Assembly: GCA_017163975.1 (NCBI GenBank)
Contig: JAFFSR010000242.1
Location: forward strand, 5,977,001-6,041,000
Source: Anastatus disparis
Lineage: Eukaryota > Arthropoda > Insecta > Hymenoptera > Eupelmidae
Length of the DNA: 64,000 bases
Reading direction: 5' to 3'
The notes beneath the pieces were generated by a model that saw only the letters and a list, made by a program, of their open reading frames with translations, searched no databases and was not told the origin of the DNA. Made by a program: the position numbers and the translations under genes. Numbering within the stretch: the first letter of the stretch is position 1; each line of letters starts with the position of its first letter. Positions 52,201-61,300 of the stretch are shown in pieces.

Positions 52201-53485
52201 CTTAACGAAAGAGGTTTTTCTTGTTTATTTTTTCTTCTTCTCTTTTTCTTTTCTGATTTTTTTTTCTTATATTAAAGCAGCAAACTCGTTTGATTCTCCC
52301 GGAAATTTAAGAAGCTTTCGGATTTCACTCCCCCTTATATTTTTTCCTTTCTAAATTCTCTTGGGGTTTCTTATTTTTTCCTACGGTTTTCTCGATCACT
52401 GTTGATTAGCCAATTTGGTAGTAACACACGGGCTTGTGCTTATCAGTCAAATCGATAAAGAAGAATATTGAGCGAACACGTCTACGCACTTATATTTTGA
52501 ATGCCGAAAACTTTCTGCGATATAAATGACGTCAATTAAATATTATTTACAATTTTCGTTGACTCGGTATATCAAACTTTTCTAAAGTTCTGCTTTTTTT
52601 ATCATGGTTGTATGATTATTTAATTATGTCTTTTATGTGAAAGCATAAAAAACAGTTGCTTTGCAATGAAAAGTTTAATTATTTTTAAATTTTAATGTTA
52701 TTTTGAAAATTATTCATACTAAATTTTTAGGTTTTATATTAATAAGTCATATAATTTTAAAATAATAAATCTAACATTTATTTGAAAAATTTGTTAAAAA
52801 CTTTTATAAGCTAGATTAATATTTGAATTAGATTCTAGATCTTTATAAATTTAACAGCAGAATTGCAATATTCAAGACACAAGTTTTAATAGGATCATGT
52901 AAAATTTGCTTCTGTCATTATTAAAAATTAAAGTCTTCCAAAAGTTTCACATATGAATTGGTTAATATAAGATATCGTTTTATATAACTGAAACCATCCC
53001 ATTATTTTGAAATAATTAATACACTCTCATTTCGATTGTTCATACAGCTGTAAAATATAATGCACCTGAACAGTTTTTTATGATAGCAGCTATGGTTAAA
53101 CTTTGATTTGACATTATAGAATCTATTAAAAATAATTGTCATTCTTGTAAAAAAATTAATTGATCAAAGTATTTTGGTATAAAAAAAGTAGGTCACATAT
53201 CAGTGTCTTGAAGGAAGTTTTTAAAAAGCACGAAGAAAAAAAGAAACTTACCGCTTTTCTTGTAAAACACGACCTCGAGCTTAAGTTCGGTTTTGCTTTC
53301 GAGGCTCTTATCGATCATGGCTTTCTCCTCTTCCTTGGTCTCCGGTCCATAAAGAAATTTGCAGGCGCAACCTTTTTGCATGATTTGCGCCCGCGCAAAT
53401 CCTGTCAGCTCGCAAAAGCCATCGGAACAATAAACGATCGGATAGATCGTCGGCACCTGCGCATTTCCCAACACAAAGTTGCTGT
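13298..53485 (-). CDS. Elk: Elk: EAG-like voltage-gated potassium channel (KCNH family), 5' end missing
   Basis: Pore-forming subunit of a plasma-membrane K+ channel acting in excitable cells. Fourteen coding exons on the minus strand join in frame: 53252-53485, 45874-46005, 41400-41527, 38425-38653, 31299-31471, 24848-25061, 20089-20271, 19237-19436, 17625-17874, 16630-16895, 15573-15730, 15103-15268, 13858-14245 and 13298-13494. They give 971 residues, starting inside a codon. Order: PAS (about 1-110), S1 (about 190-210), S2-S3, S4 with [12 protein letters not shown] (about 307-320), S5, filter SVGFGN (about 406-411), S6, C-linker, CNBHD with the intrinsic-ligand YNL, a PSISEDDE motif, a short coiled coil and an SSQTDW-type tail motif. 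Sequence and motif order match Elk better than Eag or Erg (seizure). About 25 PAS-cap residues are missing. The long introns hold SINEs and an antisense nested gene. No frameshift or internal stop was found. Confidence 0.95.
13495..13857 (-). other. Elk: Elk intron 13
   Basis: 363 bp, with a long A-run on the plus strand at about 13589-13607. Nothing else is seen. Confidence 0.75.
13858..14245 (-). CDS. Elk: Elk exon 13 (C-terminal tail)
   Basis: 129 residues in phase. Starts [11 protein letters not shown], the end of the coiled coil. Contains RSSSHPPD and STQTDW followed by a hydrophobic segment with [13 protein letters not shown], all similar to motifs in the Drosophila Elk tail, then a proline/serine-rich stretch. 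Much richer in G+C than its surroundings, as expected for an exon here. Confidence 0.9.
14246..15102 (-). other. Elk: Elk intron 12
   Basis: 857 bp AT-rich; no additional feature seen. Confidence 0.7.
15103..15268 (-). CDS. Elk: Elk exon 12 (coiled-coil region)
   Basis: 55 residues plus a split arginine codon. [18 protein letters not shown] is a heptad-like helix conserved in insect Elk. Confidence 0.92.
15573..15730 (-). CDS. Elk: Elk exon 11 (post-CNBHD linker)
   Basis: Carries [16 protein letters not shown] and [11 protein letters not shown], acidic and serine-rich motifs typical of Elk after the CNBHD. The 5' boundary could also be 15727, because two in-phase AG acceptors lie 3 bp apart. 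Confidence 0.88.
15731..16629 (-). other. Elk: Elk intron 10
   Basis: About 900 bp AT-rich; no other feature recognised. Confidence 0.7.
16630..16895 (-). CDS. Elk: Elk exon 10 (second half of CNBHD and intrinsic ligand)
   Basis: Begins [13 protein letters not shown], continues to [14 protein letters not shown] and ends with [14 protein letters not shown]. The YNL corresponds to the intrinsic ligand that fills the cyclic-nucleotide pocket in KCNH channels. A glycine/asparagine-rich insert (GNNGGNIGG) sits in the loop, as in fly Elk. Confidence 0.95.
16896..17624 (-). other. Elk: Elk intron 9
   Basis: 729 bp; contains a SINE head fragment at 17159-17200. Confidence 0.7.
17159..17200 (+). mobile_element. 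SINE fragment (tRNA-like head only)
   Basis: About 40 bp matching the SINE 5' end through the A box, then unrelated AT-rich DNA. Confidence 0.7.
17625..17874 (-). CDS. Elk: Elk exon 9 (C-linker and first half of CNBHD)
   Basis: 83 residues: [20 protein letters not shown], then [20 protein letters not shown], ending at the start of the AILGKGD motif. Both ends fit GT-AG splicing. Confidence 0.96.
17875..19236 (-). other. Elk: Elk intron 8
   Basis: 1362 bp AT-rich; nothing further seen. Confidence 0.7.
19237..19436 (-). CDS. Elk: Elk exon 8 (end of S6 and C-linker)
   Basis: 66 residues starting [18 protein letters not shown], the S6 end, followed by the C-linker with [19 protein letters not shown]. 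Confidence 0.96.
19437..20088 (-). other. Elk: Elk intron 7
   Basis: 652 bp AT-rich; nothing further seen. Confidence 0.7.
20089..20271 (-). CDS. Elk: Elk exon 7 (pore helix, selectivity filter, start of S6)
   Basis: Encodes the pore turret, then [20 protein letters not shown] with the GFGN filter typical of the EAG superfamily, and FSICTMLVG of S6. Confidence 0.97.
20272..24847 (-). other. Elk: Elk intron 6
   Basis: 4.6 kb AT-rich. Holds the long hairpin at 22206-22251. Short open frames inside (for example 20863-21069 plus) lack any family signature. Confidence 0.65.
22206..22251 (+). repeat. Strong intronic hairpin (14-bp perfect stem, extendable to about 20)
   Basis: GTAAGCCCATTTCT at 22213-22226 pairs perfectly with AGAAATGGGCTTAC at 22231-22244 across a 4-nt loop, and flanking A-run and T-run add about six pairs with one G-U. 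It may be a tiny palindromic element or a structured RNA. It is too short-looped for an ordinary miRNA precursor. Confidence 0.85.
24848..25061 (-). CDS. Elk: Elk exon 6 (S4 voltage sensor and S5)
   Basis: [20 protein letters not shown] is the S4 with regularly spaced K/R, followed by [15 protein letters not shown] and [12 protein letters not shown] of S5. Confidence 0.97.
25942..26132 (-). mobile_element. tRNA-derived SINE, copy 4
   Basis: Full-length reverse-strand copy with A box, B box (AGTTCGAATCC on minus) and the CGTCGCT/AGCGACG 3' hairpin. Confidence 0.88.
28673..28862 (+). mobile_element. tRNA-derived SINE, copy 5 (well preserved)
   Basis: Plus-strand full-length copy: A box TGGCTCAGTCGG, B box AGTTCGAATCCC, body, 3' hairpin, then TTAAATAATAATAAAAAAA. 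Close to the apparent family consensus, so one of the younger copies. Confidence 0.9.
31148..31242. mobile_element. Short palindromic MITE, family B copy 2
   Basis: Ends CTGGTAGAAAATTAATCATG and GGTTAATTTTCTACCCAGG are inverted repeats, with a second internal pair around TGGCCA. Homologous to 10141-10237. Confidence 0.75.
31299..31471 (-). CDS. Elk: Elk exon 5 (S2 end to S3)
   Basis: 57 residues: [12 protein letters not shown], then [20 protein letters not shown] (S3), ending VTMYSNE before S4. Confidence 0.97.
34152..34195. repeat. (TA)n microsatellite
   Basis: About 22 TA units within an Elk intron. Confidence 0.95.
34312..34500 (-). mobile_element. tRNA-derived SINE, copy 6
   Basis: Full-length reverse-strand copy; head, body and 3' hairpin all present. 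Confidence 0.88.
38425..38653 (-). CDS. Elk: Elk exon 4 (pre-S1, S1, start of S2)
   Basis: Contains [25 protein letters not shown] and YVAVVVPYN of S1, then VEVIFILG opening S2. The acceptor is TTGCAG; a TTG just upstream is intronic. Confidence 0.97.
38654..41399 (-). other. Elk: Elk intron 3
   Basis: 2.7 kb AT-rich; nothing further recognised. Confidence 0.65.
41400..41527 (-). CDS. Elk: Elk exon 3 (PAS to S1 linker)
   Basis: 42 residues with the basic stretch [17 protein letters not shown], conserved in Elk channels between the PAS domain and S1. Confidence 0.94.
42568..42775. mobile_element. Degenerate inverted-repeat element (old MITE)
   Basis: The left half (TAGAGTGGTATTAGCATGAA region) aligns imperfectly with the reverse complement of the right half (GATTTTAGTACCACC region), ending in ATAGTA on both sides. 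No coding capacity. Confidence 0.5.
43235..43257. repeat. (TTAA)n microsatellite
   Basis: Short run of AATT/TTAA units. Confidence 0.9.
45874..46005 (-). CDS. Elk: Elk exon 2 of the visible set (end of PAS domain)
   Basis: 43 residues: [20 protein letters not shown], then HKDITHTK, the PAS/PAC end. The usual GAPFWC reads GAPFDC, a tryptophan-to-aspartate change. Confidence 0.96.
46930..47005 (+). other. Possible 5' UTR exon of the nested gene
   Basis: A good donor (CATAG/GTATGT, about 47005) follows a less AT-rich stretch. The coding exon at 47482 begins directly after a TTTAG acceptor, so a spliced leader exon is expected upstream. The exact start is unknown. Confidence 0.35.
47482..48959 (+). 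CDS. Nested gene: protein with TDP-43 N-terminal-like domain, function unknown
   Basis: Three exons, 47482-47701, 47781-47866 and 47949-48959, join in frame into 438 residues. The ATG follows a TTTAG acceptor, implying a leader exon. Residues 1-72 follow the TDP-43 N-terminal fold: ITVRHN, MVLTVND, then [20 protein letters not shown], against [20 protein letters not shown] in TDP-43. No RRM follows. Next come an acidic/serine linker (about 74-102), a basic stretch, a region with IGWLHKGH and LGFFNGRP, an NLS-like SKRPKLDDD, and a C-terminal part with [14 protein letters not shown] and CCSVVC that could be an Ig-like fold. Homotypic self-association and nuclear location are inferences from TDP-43, not shown here. 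It is antisense to Elk and its composition looks coding. An AATAAA at 49385-49390 may end it. Confidence 0.8.
49385..49390 (+). terminator. Candidate poly(A) signal of the nested gene
   Basis: AATAAA 426 nt after the stop codon, the clearest of few candidates. Confidence 0.35.
51341..51385 (-). mobile_element. SINE fragment (3' end only)
   Basis: Matches the family's 3' tail (TTTAACGTCGCTATATTTATG on plus) for about 45 bp, then unrelated DNA. Confidence 0.7.
51561..51750 (-). mobile_element. tRNA-derived SINE, copy 7
   Basis: Full-length reverse-strand copy 180 bp from a second SINE fragment. An open frame across it is an artefact of the element. Confidence 0.88.
53252..53485 (-). CDS. Elk: Elk first visible exon (PAS core)
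   Basis: 77 full residues: [20 protein letters not shown], then [19 protein letters not shown], then [12 protein letters not shown]. The acceptor is GTTACAG (53486-53492). The split codon xAC at the 5' end completes to His with the usual upstream exon. Confidence 0.97.
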
Positions 53486-53587
53486 CTGTAACAAATTAAC
53501 AATTACAAAATTTTTTAAAATTATTTTGATCGTTATAAAGAATAAGAATTGTATATTGTAATTATGTTAATTAAATATTTAATATTT

Positions 53588-53902
53588 TACACTATAAAAA
53601 TTTTTGTGTTATTCGTTCAAATATGTTCTTCTGGAAAATTTTTGTGTAAAAAATGTACACATTAGTACTTAAAATCATCATAAAATTGTTTGTAATTTAA
53701 AATTTTGTGTAGTTTATAACAACAAAATTTTTCATCAAATTTACTTGAAAAATATGTATGTGTATTACCCATACATTTTTGTGTTGAAGTTTTTTATTTG
53801 AAATCCACACAAAAATTACTTGTAAATTTTAACACAAAAAAAATCTGTGTCTCAGTTGATAATTTTATGCATTAAAATTACAAAAAAATTTTTACAGTAT
53901 GT
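53588..53902. mobile_element. Candidate MITE with imperfect terminal inverted repeats
   Basis: The left end ACACTATAAAAATTTTTGTG mirrors the right end CAAAAAAATTTTTACAGTAT over about 22 bp with a few differences. The interior repeats ACACAAAA-type motifs in both orientations. Confidence 0.5.
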
Positions 53903-56900
53903 GTGACACTGTTTATAAATCATATTTTAAAATCTAATACTTGTCGAATCGAATTTCGATCATTTATTTTCCGGTAAAAGATGCGGTCGTTTTTTAATGG
54001 CTCTTTAGGATAGGCAAAAATATCCGTTTAATAAACTTCTTTATGAGTTTATTTATAGCACAATTTTCTCCTTGAAAATTCTACATTTAGACGTGATTTA
54101 ATGTTTCTTGTTAAAATATATTTCGCTGGAGAAAAAAAGAAAAATAAGCGCGTATTTCATAAAAAAAAATATTAAAAGACGTAATTTATGGATTATTCGT
54201 ACTTTTATTCCACGATACACGCTGCGATAAAAAAAGAAGTTTTTAATAAACTAAAGCTAGAAATTATTATTGCGTGATTAACGATGGGCCGGGAAAGAAA
54301 ATATAGCGGAATAAAGAACAAAGCGATTGATTATTAGTTTTACGAGGTTGATTGCGTTATTGCTTATTATTTTCACTTCATCATACCAGCTAATCATTAT
54401 TTTATTCGTATACAATGAAAACTTTCTCAAGTTCTGATGTACTTTTTATTTCTCGTTTGAAGGACAATATTTTTTATTTTAAGATGAATAATCTTAAGAG
54501 CTACTAAATTATAAAAATTACAAATAGTGTATTGAAGAAGTCATTTATTTAGTTATAGATAATTGACTTAATTTATCATTTCTAAAAATAATATCAAGTT
54601 TTGTAAATATAAACAAATTATTGATCTCGGTGCATGTAAATATTCAAAACGCTTTATTTATAACAAAATAATACAAAAATATATCGTCGTTCTTCATTTA
54701 GAAAGAAAAAAAAAAAAAATAAATAAATAAAATTGAGAACACCACAACCTTGGATATAGAAGAACAAAATTAACTGGGAGAGAATCGCTTTACTTTCCCT
54801 CGACTGTAAAATTGACAGCGCTAAGGGTAAGATATCATCTAATTATATTTGAGGGGAAAAATATTCTGCTCGAATGATTTTAAAGCCAAACTTTTTTTTT
54901 TTCGGCGAGGTATACTGAAATTAATGCGTTTCATGAATATTATAGAATGACTTTTTTTTATATACTTTGAGCCTGAGTAAAAAGTATTTTGAAAAGATTA
55001 TTTTTTTGCATTTTAGGGTATCAACTGATTTATTCTTTGAAAGATTTAAACAATTTAAGTTTATCTTTTTTAGGGTTAAAGAAAAAAAAATTGAGGAACA
55101 TAAAAATGTATTTCACTTAAATACACAGTACCTTAGAATTTAATTAAGAAATTTAATTTATCTATTGGATTTTCCTACTTGTATTATTAATTCTTATTTG
55201 TTTCTATTTTGACCTTTTTCTTTGTTATTAAAATAATTATCAGATTGTTCGTATTAATATAATTACTTTTAATAATAACAGCGTGCTACGATTTTTTAAT
55301 TAATTAGAAAAATCTAAGTGTGTGGACGCAATTTTAGTATGTTCGGAATTATGTTTCTATAAAAATGCTTTTATCATATAATAAAATTATTTTAATAGAT
55401 TTTTTTCCTGTTTGTACATTACATAAGAAATTCAGTTACTTTTAAAATTAAATTTTTTTATTTTTTTGAGTGGCAAAATTGCCTTTTGATTAAAAAGTTT
55501 CAAAATACACGATTTTACATTTGTTTTAGTATTAACATTACATAAATAGTATATTTTTAATACAAGAATAGATAAGTAGTATCCAAAAATTTTAAAGATT
55601 TAAACTTTTAGTTTTTAGCTGAGTTTCAGAATAAATTTTCTCTTTTATATGTCTTAAATAATGATATCCATTTTCTTCTCTAAGAAAGTTCGCGAATTCC
55701 TTTCCTCTTTTCTCGCAACATCAATTTTCTTTAGTTTGTTAAAAAGTCCAAATGATGCGCTTTAGTAAGTCAAGTTTAATACTTTAAGCTGCACAAAAGA
55801 TCAAAAAGTAAGATTTCCATCTCCTTCCAGACTTTCTATATCTTTTCAAGTCAAACATAATTTGTTAATTTACCCGTTAATTTTAACGATGCTAAGCTCT
55901 TTAGTATTTGTCATTGCCGAATACTTCTTTGTATTATTTTAATGTAACGTAAATGATTTTACAATTGTACAAATTAAAATTAACAAATGAAAACAAATTA
56001 AACATTTTATTGTAAATATATTTTTGTATTTAATAAATAACACTAAAAATAATCAAAATTTTAAACTTCCATTTTTTTTTTAAATACTATAGACATTTAT
56101 TAAATTTACAAATTTATCTTTCATTAAATTCGAATCTCGGATTTTGTAAAAATAATATAAGTTTATACCTTCCTGGTATATTCGACTTACGTATAAAACA
56201 TTTTTATCCAACAATATTTTCTACTCCTATGTGTTGCGTGAGCTGAACAAATAAAGAATGACGCGCCAGAAAGTGAACAAAGTATTTTTTCCGTTTTTTT
56301 TTTACACTCATTCGTTCGTAAACGATTACATCTTTTTTAACCCATCGACGAATTTTTTTTCTTCACTTATCTGTGCAGACAAATTAAATTGCAGCTTTTA
56401 GTAGCATATTTTTATTTTGGGAAAGTAGCTTTTACAATATAACATTAAAATTAATGTTTTTAAAATTAATAATTTTTAACTGAAGCATGATCTATGTAAA
56501 TTATTATAATAATAAATACTATCCTTTTTTTTATTTAAGTAAAAAGATAAATCTTATTGAAAAGTAATATTTGTAATCAGGAAAATTAATAAATAGTTAA
56601 ATTAATAAAGAAAATAAATAATTAGTTTATTGTAAAACTGCATTTAAAAATAATAATTTGAATAAATCCAAAATATTTTAATTTGTGTAACATAGATTAG
56701 ATAAAGTGCGCGAGAAGAAAAAAATTTTGACAATTCATCAAAGTGGAAGTAAGGTAAGACGCATAGTAGGGTAAATTTCAGTCTTAACACCAATGCAAGA
56801 GATAGACTCTCTAATAACGCAGATAAGGCCCTCTAAAAAAAAAATAAAGTAGCGTTGGTCAAACGTATAATATGTACTAACTAATAAAGCATTTTCTTTT

Positions 56901-57855
56901 TTATTTAACGTCGCTGTATTTCAGCTATCATTGGGATGCTAATTAGCGACGGAGGTTAGCAGTTGTGAATAAAGCACATGTAAAACACAGTGGGGCTTGT
57001 ATAAAAATAGCCGAGAGCAGGAATCCATCGTTCTACTGACTGAGCCACTGACGACCTCTAGATACCATCTTTATTGGCATGTGTTTTTACTATATGCAAA
57101 TTCTTCATATAAACAAACATTGAATACAAGAAATAGTTAAAGTTTAGTTGAAATACATCGCTTGCTTTGAGATCAGCTGAGAGAAATTGTGCTTAATCGG
57201 CAATGTTTTATTCTACAGTTAAAAATAAAATTAACGAGAAACCTGTGTTATTTTATTTATTTTTAACGCGCCATCGCTGTAAGAACTTTACGTTTTGGCT
57301 TAAGGTCTTTGTTACTTGGTTTAATTTTTTTTTAGTTTCACTATAAGCTTTCTTTTTAGCTTGATTTAGAAGAAGGTTTCAAAACATCAAATTCATTAAA
57401 ATAAAAAAAAATGTTTATGCAAAAAACAGACAAATTTCAACTATTATAAGCAGATAAAAAAATCAGCTTGTTTTCTTTAATTCATTATCTTATTTTAAAT
57501 AAAATTCTATATTTAAGAAAACTGGAGATCTTGGCGTTATACATATAGATGGGAAGAACTCTCTTACAGAAAACTTCATAAAATAATATCGATGAATAAA
57601 TACTCAATAAAGTATTTAAATAAATATTACAATACGAATGAACCGAGTACTAAGCAACTTTGAAACTGATAATATTGATTTAATCTTTGCTCAAAACTTT
57701 TCCTCAAATCTTATACCGCTATTGTTCGTCTGTAATTGAAACTGAATAAATACCAAGCAATCATAAACTTTATTGATTGACAAAGTATACTTGAAGTTTG
57801 TAATTTTCTCGTTTCGAACAATAGGATTCACCATGACGAAACAAAACAAAATCTG
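53903..57855. other. Elk upstream/first-intron DNA, no exon recognised
   Basis: AT-rich with A-runs and T-runs; contains SINE copy 8 near the end. I searched the minus strand by eye for the conserved PAS-cap exon and did not find it. Confidence 0.55.
56901..57060 (-). mobile_element. tRNA-derived SINE, copy 8 (internally deleted)
   Basis: Both ends are present, but about 30 bp including the B box region are missing from the head, so it could not be transcribed by Pol III. Confidence 0.85.
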
Positions 57856-58098
57856 TTACGAAACAGGCAGGGAGCACGAGTCCAGTACAAATTGTTGCAC
57901 GTATACATCATACTCTTGATCGGAAATCAAAGTCTTGACTTTATCTGTAACTCGGCGCAAAGTTTGACAATGGTTAAAGTCAATTAACAATCCTTGTTGA
58001 ATTGGATTTTGAGGTGTATGGAGTGATTGTGTAGAAGATTTAAATAGCGTTAGTAGACAAATTAAATTTTGAGCTTGCTGAGATTTATTGATTAACAA
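57856..58098 (-). CDS. Unidentified ORF or terminal exon
   Basis: An 80-codon frame on the minus strand ending at TAA 57856-57858. Amino-acid content is balanced and G+C is higher than in neighbouring DNA, with stretches such as HTPQNPIQQGLLIDFNHC and VTDKVKTLISDQEYDVYV that read like real protein. A plausible acceptor (ATCTCAG) precedes CAAGCTC at about 58083-58077, so it may be a 3'-terminal exon or a fragment of a retrocopy. I do not recognise the family. No upstream exon could be joined. Confidence 0.4.
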   Translation of the reverse strand: MLINKSQQAQNLICLLTLFKSSTQSLHTPQNPIQQGLLIDFNHCQTLRRVTDKVKTLISDQEYDVYVQQFVLDSCSLPVS

Positions 58099-58259
58099 TA
58101 AATTTACTTAATTGAATGTATAAAAATTTAGTTGATCAATTGTTGAAAAAATAATATTAAAAACGTATGAATATTTTTTATAGATATGCGATAATTAATC
58201 AAAATTTTGAATGGACTATCGATTTACTAAATGTTTTTTTTATATTTTTTAAAATAAAA

Positions 58260-58328
58260 ATGATATTATTCTTTATAAAGATAGTTTTATTTATTTTAAT
58301 TTCAGTCTTTGTTCATTATACGAATGGA
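58260..58328 (+). CDS. Possible signal-peptide exon of an unidentified secreted protein
   Basis: ATG at 58260 opens 23 codons forming a classic signal peptide (MILFFIKIVLFILISVFVHY followed by TNG), then GTAAGG, a good donor. No second exon could be recognised downstream, and AT-rich DNA yields hydrophobic frames by chance. Confidence 0.22.
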
Positions 58329-58353
58329 GTAAGGTATATTGAAACTGATTGAT

Positions 58354-61300
58354 TTCTGTTTTGACATTCAATCACAGAATTGATCACCCTAAGCTTGCAT
58401 AGTAATGACAAATGACTAAATGTTCATTTATATTTCTAACGGTAAATTACTTTTACATTTACGTTCTTTTAGAGAGCAAAAAATTTTAAGAAAAATTTTG
58501 ATATTTAGAAAATAAAAATGTTTTATTTTAAGTAGATTTCCTTTTCATTTTGCATATTAAATAATTTGTTAAAAGTTTTTCATTATGTTAAAACTTCACA
58601 ATAAAATTACTTGGTTAATAAAGCAGTATTACTTTACATAAGAAAATTTGTTAACGTAATTTAAGTACATATTTAGAATACCGTACACATCATCAAAACT
58701 TTCACATATGATTTTCAGTTAATGCAACTTTATAAGAATTACTTTTTTAATATATTGTCTGCGTATAAAACAAAATATATAAATAATAAAAATAATTTGT
58801 TTTTCGTAGTCTTTATTGTTATTTTCAAAAATATTTTGAAATTATAGTTTATTCAAATATATTGCTTTTATTATTGAAATTCATAGAAACCAAAAATATC
58901 TATTTGTAATAAACGGTACTTCAAAAATTACAATGTACAATAAATGTTTGATACTTATGTTTTTTCTTGCTAACTATCAACTATATATTGAAAATGTACA
59001 CAAAAAAATTTTGTAGATTACATTAAAATCGAATGCTTTGCAAAACGGATTGATATCGACAGATTTAAAAATGAATGATACGAAATTTCGTTGGAATTCA
59101 ATATTTTTTAAAATCGATATTTTAAGTTGAAAAATTCAATAAAAATGTCGATAAAAAAATTTTTTTTTCATTGAAAAATATTCAAATCATAAAACGTCAA
59201 ACCTTGTAATTTTTTTCAATTTCAGAAAAATATTTTCAAATCTCGAAATCTCATAGATTTTTCGAGAAAATAATAAAAAGATGTGTTTATTCGCTATCGA
59301 ACTCTTTCTCTAAAAGTATTAATATCGCAATAATAAAACTTTTATTACAATTTTTACGCTGACCTCGCTTCGAAAAGAAATCTTACGTTTTAAAAATTCC
59401 AAAAGTATCATTTTTTAAAAAAGAAAAAAGTTTTTTCTTAAAAAAATTAGGAAAAAACAAATAAAGTCCTCCGCTCTAATAAACACCCAGCGCGTTAAAA
59501 TATTTAAAGCACGAAAATTAAGTTCCTCTCTCCATGAAACCGCTGATGCACCATTATACTCTTTGTTGTCTACGTGCATATAGTTTATATCGCAAAATCC
59601 TTGTTGCTTAAGCTTTCCCAGTATGTGCCATGACGAGCTGTTATACTGATCGTAAATGTTAAAGTTAACCCGATTAACGGCCAACTTACCGATATACCGA
59701 CTATTTATTATAAATGTTTATCGATATATGCTTGTTATTTTATGATAAAAGAATATCGAGGAAGAGTTATAATTTTCTTTAAAGGTTCTATGAAAAAATG
59801 GACTCATCCATGGTGTTTTTTTAATCTTCTCAATAATTTAAAAATTATTGCCTTGGTTTTATTGTTTAAAAAGATATCTGTTGCTGGAATCATGCGATTT
59901 ATTGCAACATTTCAGCGTGATAATGTCACTTTTTATGTTTGATTTTTTATTGCGTTTAAAGCTTTAAACTTAATAAAATAGATACTGCAAATTATTCTTA
60001 TATCGCTGATAAATTAAATTTAAATTATTGCAACGTATTCAATAATTTATCTAAGTTTATCTAATTCTTTAAACAGTTAAAGATAAGCTTTTACTTTAAG
60101 ATATGAATATATCTTCGAATGCAACATTGTTTTAAGAGTTTTAAAATTTTCATTGAATTTTCCAACGTATTTAAAAATGATCAATCTCATTTGTTTTAAG
60201 TAACAGTTAATAAATTCATTAAATTATTCAAACTATCCAGTATTTCGATAAAACAAAACTCTGACAGAACAAAAATATGATTACATGAATAAATATATTT
60301 CAAATATAAATGACTAAAATTTAAGCATTAACGAGCAGTCCAGTAAGTCTTGATGCACACATATATTATATTGAACGAGTAACCTTTCGTGCACGATGCT
60401 AACTGGCAACAGCTGCTCGATACTGTAATCCCTTGAATCATCAAGGAGAGAACTAGAATTTATTTAAAAGCTAACTTTTTTCCAAGTTTAAAATTAAGCT
60501 ATTGTATTAAATAATGAGATTATTTTCCTCTAAGATTATTAAATGAATAATCGAGAAAAAATTCTATATTTTAACGAAGAGAGTTCTTAGTTCTCTAAAG
60601 AAGAGGGAAATTTTATGTGAATTTTAATGAAAGCTCAGCAGATTATAGAAGCATTTTTACTTGAATTTATTTATAAATTTAGGGGCCGAGTATTTATACT
60701 TTAGAGAGAATATTTGAACGTCACTAAATATATTTTATTATGGTAAGAAATATTTTTTCATGCAACTATGAACAATAAACAAAATGTTAGTACTTTGATC
60801 GAATAAATGTGTGTATATTTATTTTACTATTTTCTCAGTTTCACTAACAAATTCTATCCATTTGCAAATATAAAAGTTCGTTTCTTTTTTATATGAAAAT
60901 AAAATACACGAAATAAAAAGGTAAATTGAAAGCGTATACATTTATGATACATGAAAAAGTTTCCTTGAATAACTTGCGCGTAGATGATAATCAATCATAC
61001 ATTACTTTTTCTATGGAATCGAAAGAATAAAAAAATAAATAAAAGCGAAGTATAAAAGAAATAAACGTATCGACAAAGCTTCCCTTATCGACTTGCTGTC
61101 TATACAAACGCTAAATTCTTTTTCTTCTGATTATCCTTAAAATATGAACGCACGCGTCGCAGCGTCGTTATTTATTCCATGCGGTCAGCAAACAATACAA
61201 CGTTATGAAAAAAAGAAGAAGAAGAAGAAGAAGAATAAAGGAAGAGAAGAGAAAAATCGATCGTTTCGACCGTGTAAGCATTTAGTATCATATCAAGCGT

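Larger units (their letters stand above)
46006..53251 (-). other. Elk: Elk intron 1 (visible), hosting an antisense gene
   Basis: 7.2 kb. Contains the plus-strand gene at 47482-48959 and two SINE copies at 51341 and 51561. A 87-codon minus-strand frame at 46510-46773 has no recognisable features and may be chance or part of the nested gene's promoter region. Confidence 0.7.

Noticed and set aside
52022..52354. 110-codon plus-strand frame with a leader-like [20 protein letters not shown]
   Set aside because: It lies in T-rich low-complexity DNA and becomes a Phe/Ser run; no supporting splice site or family.
53160..53561. 133-codon plus-strand frame opposite the Elk PAS exon
   Set aside because: Shadow of the Elk exon; the minus strand encodes an unmistakable PAS domain.
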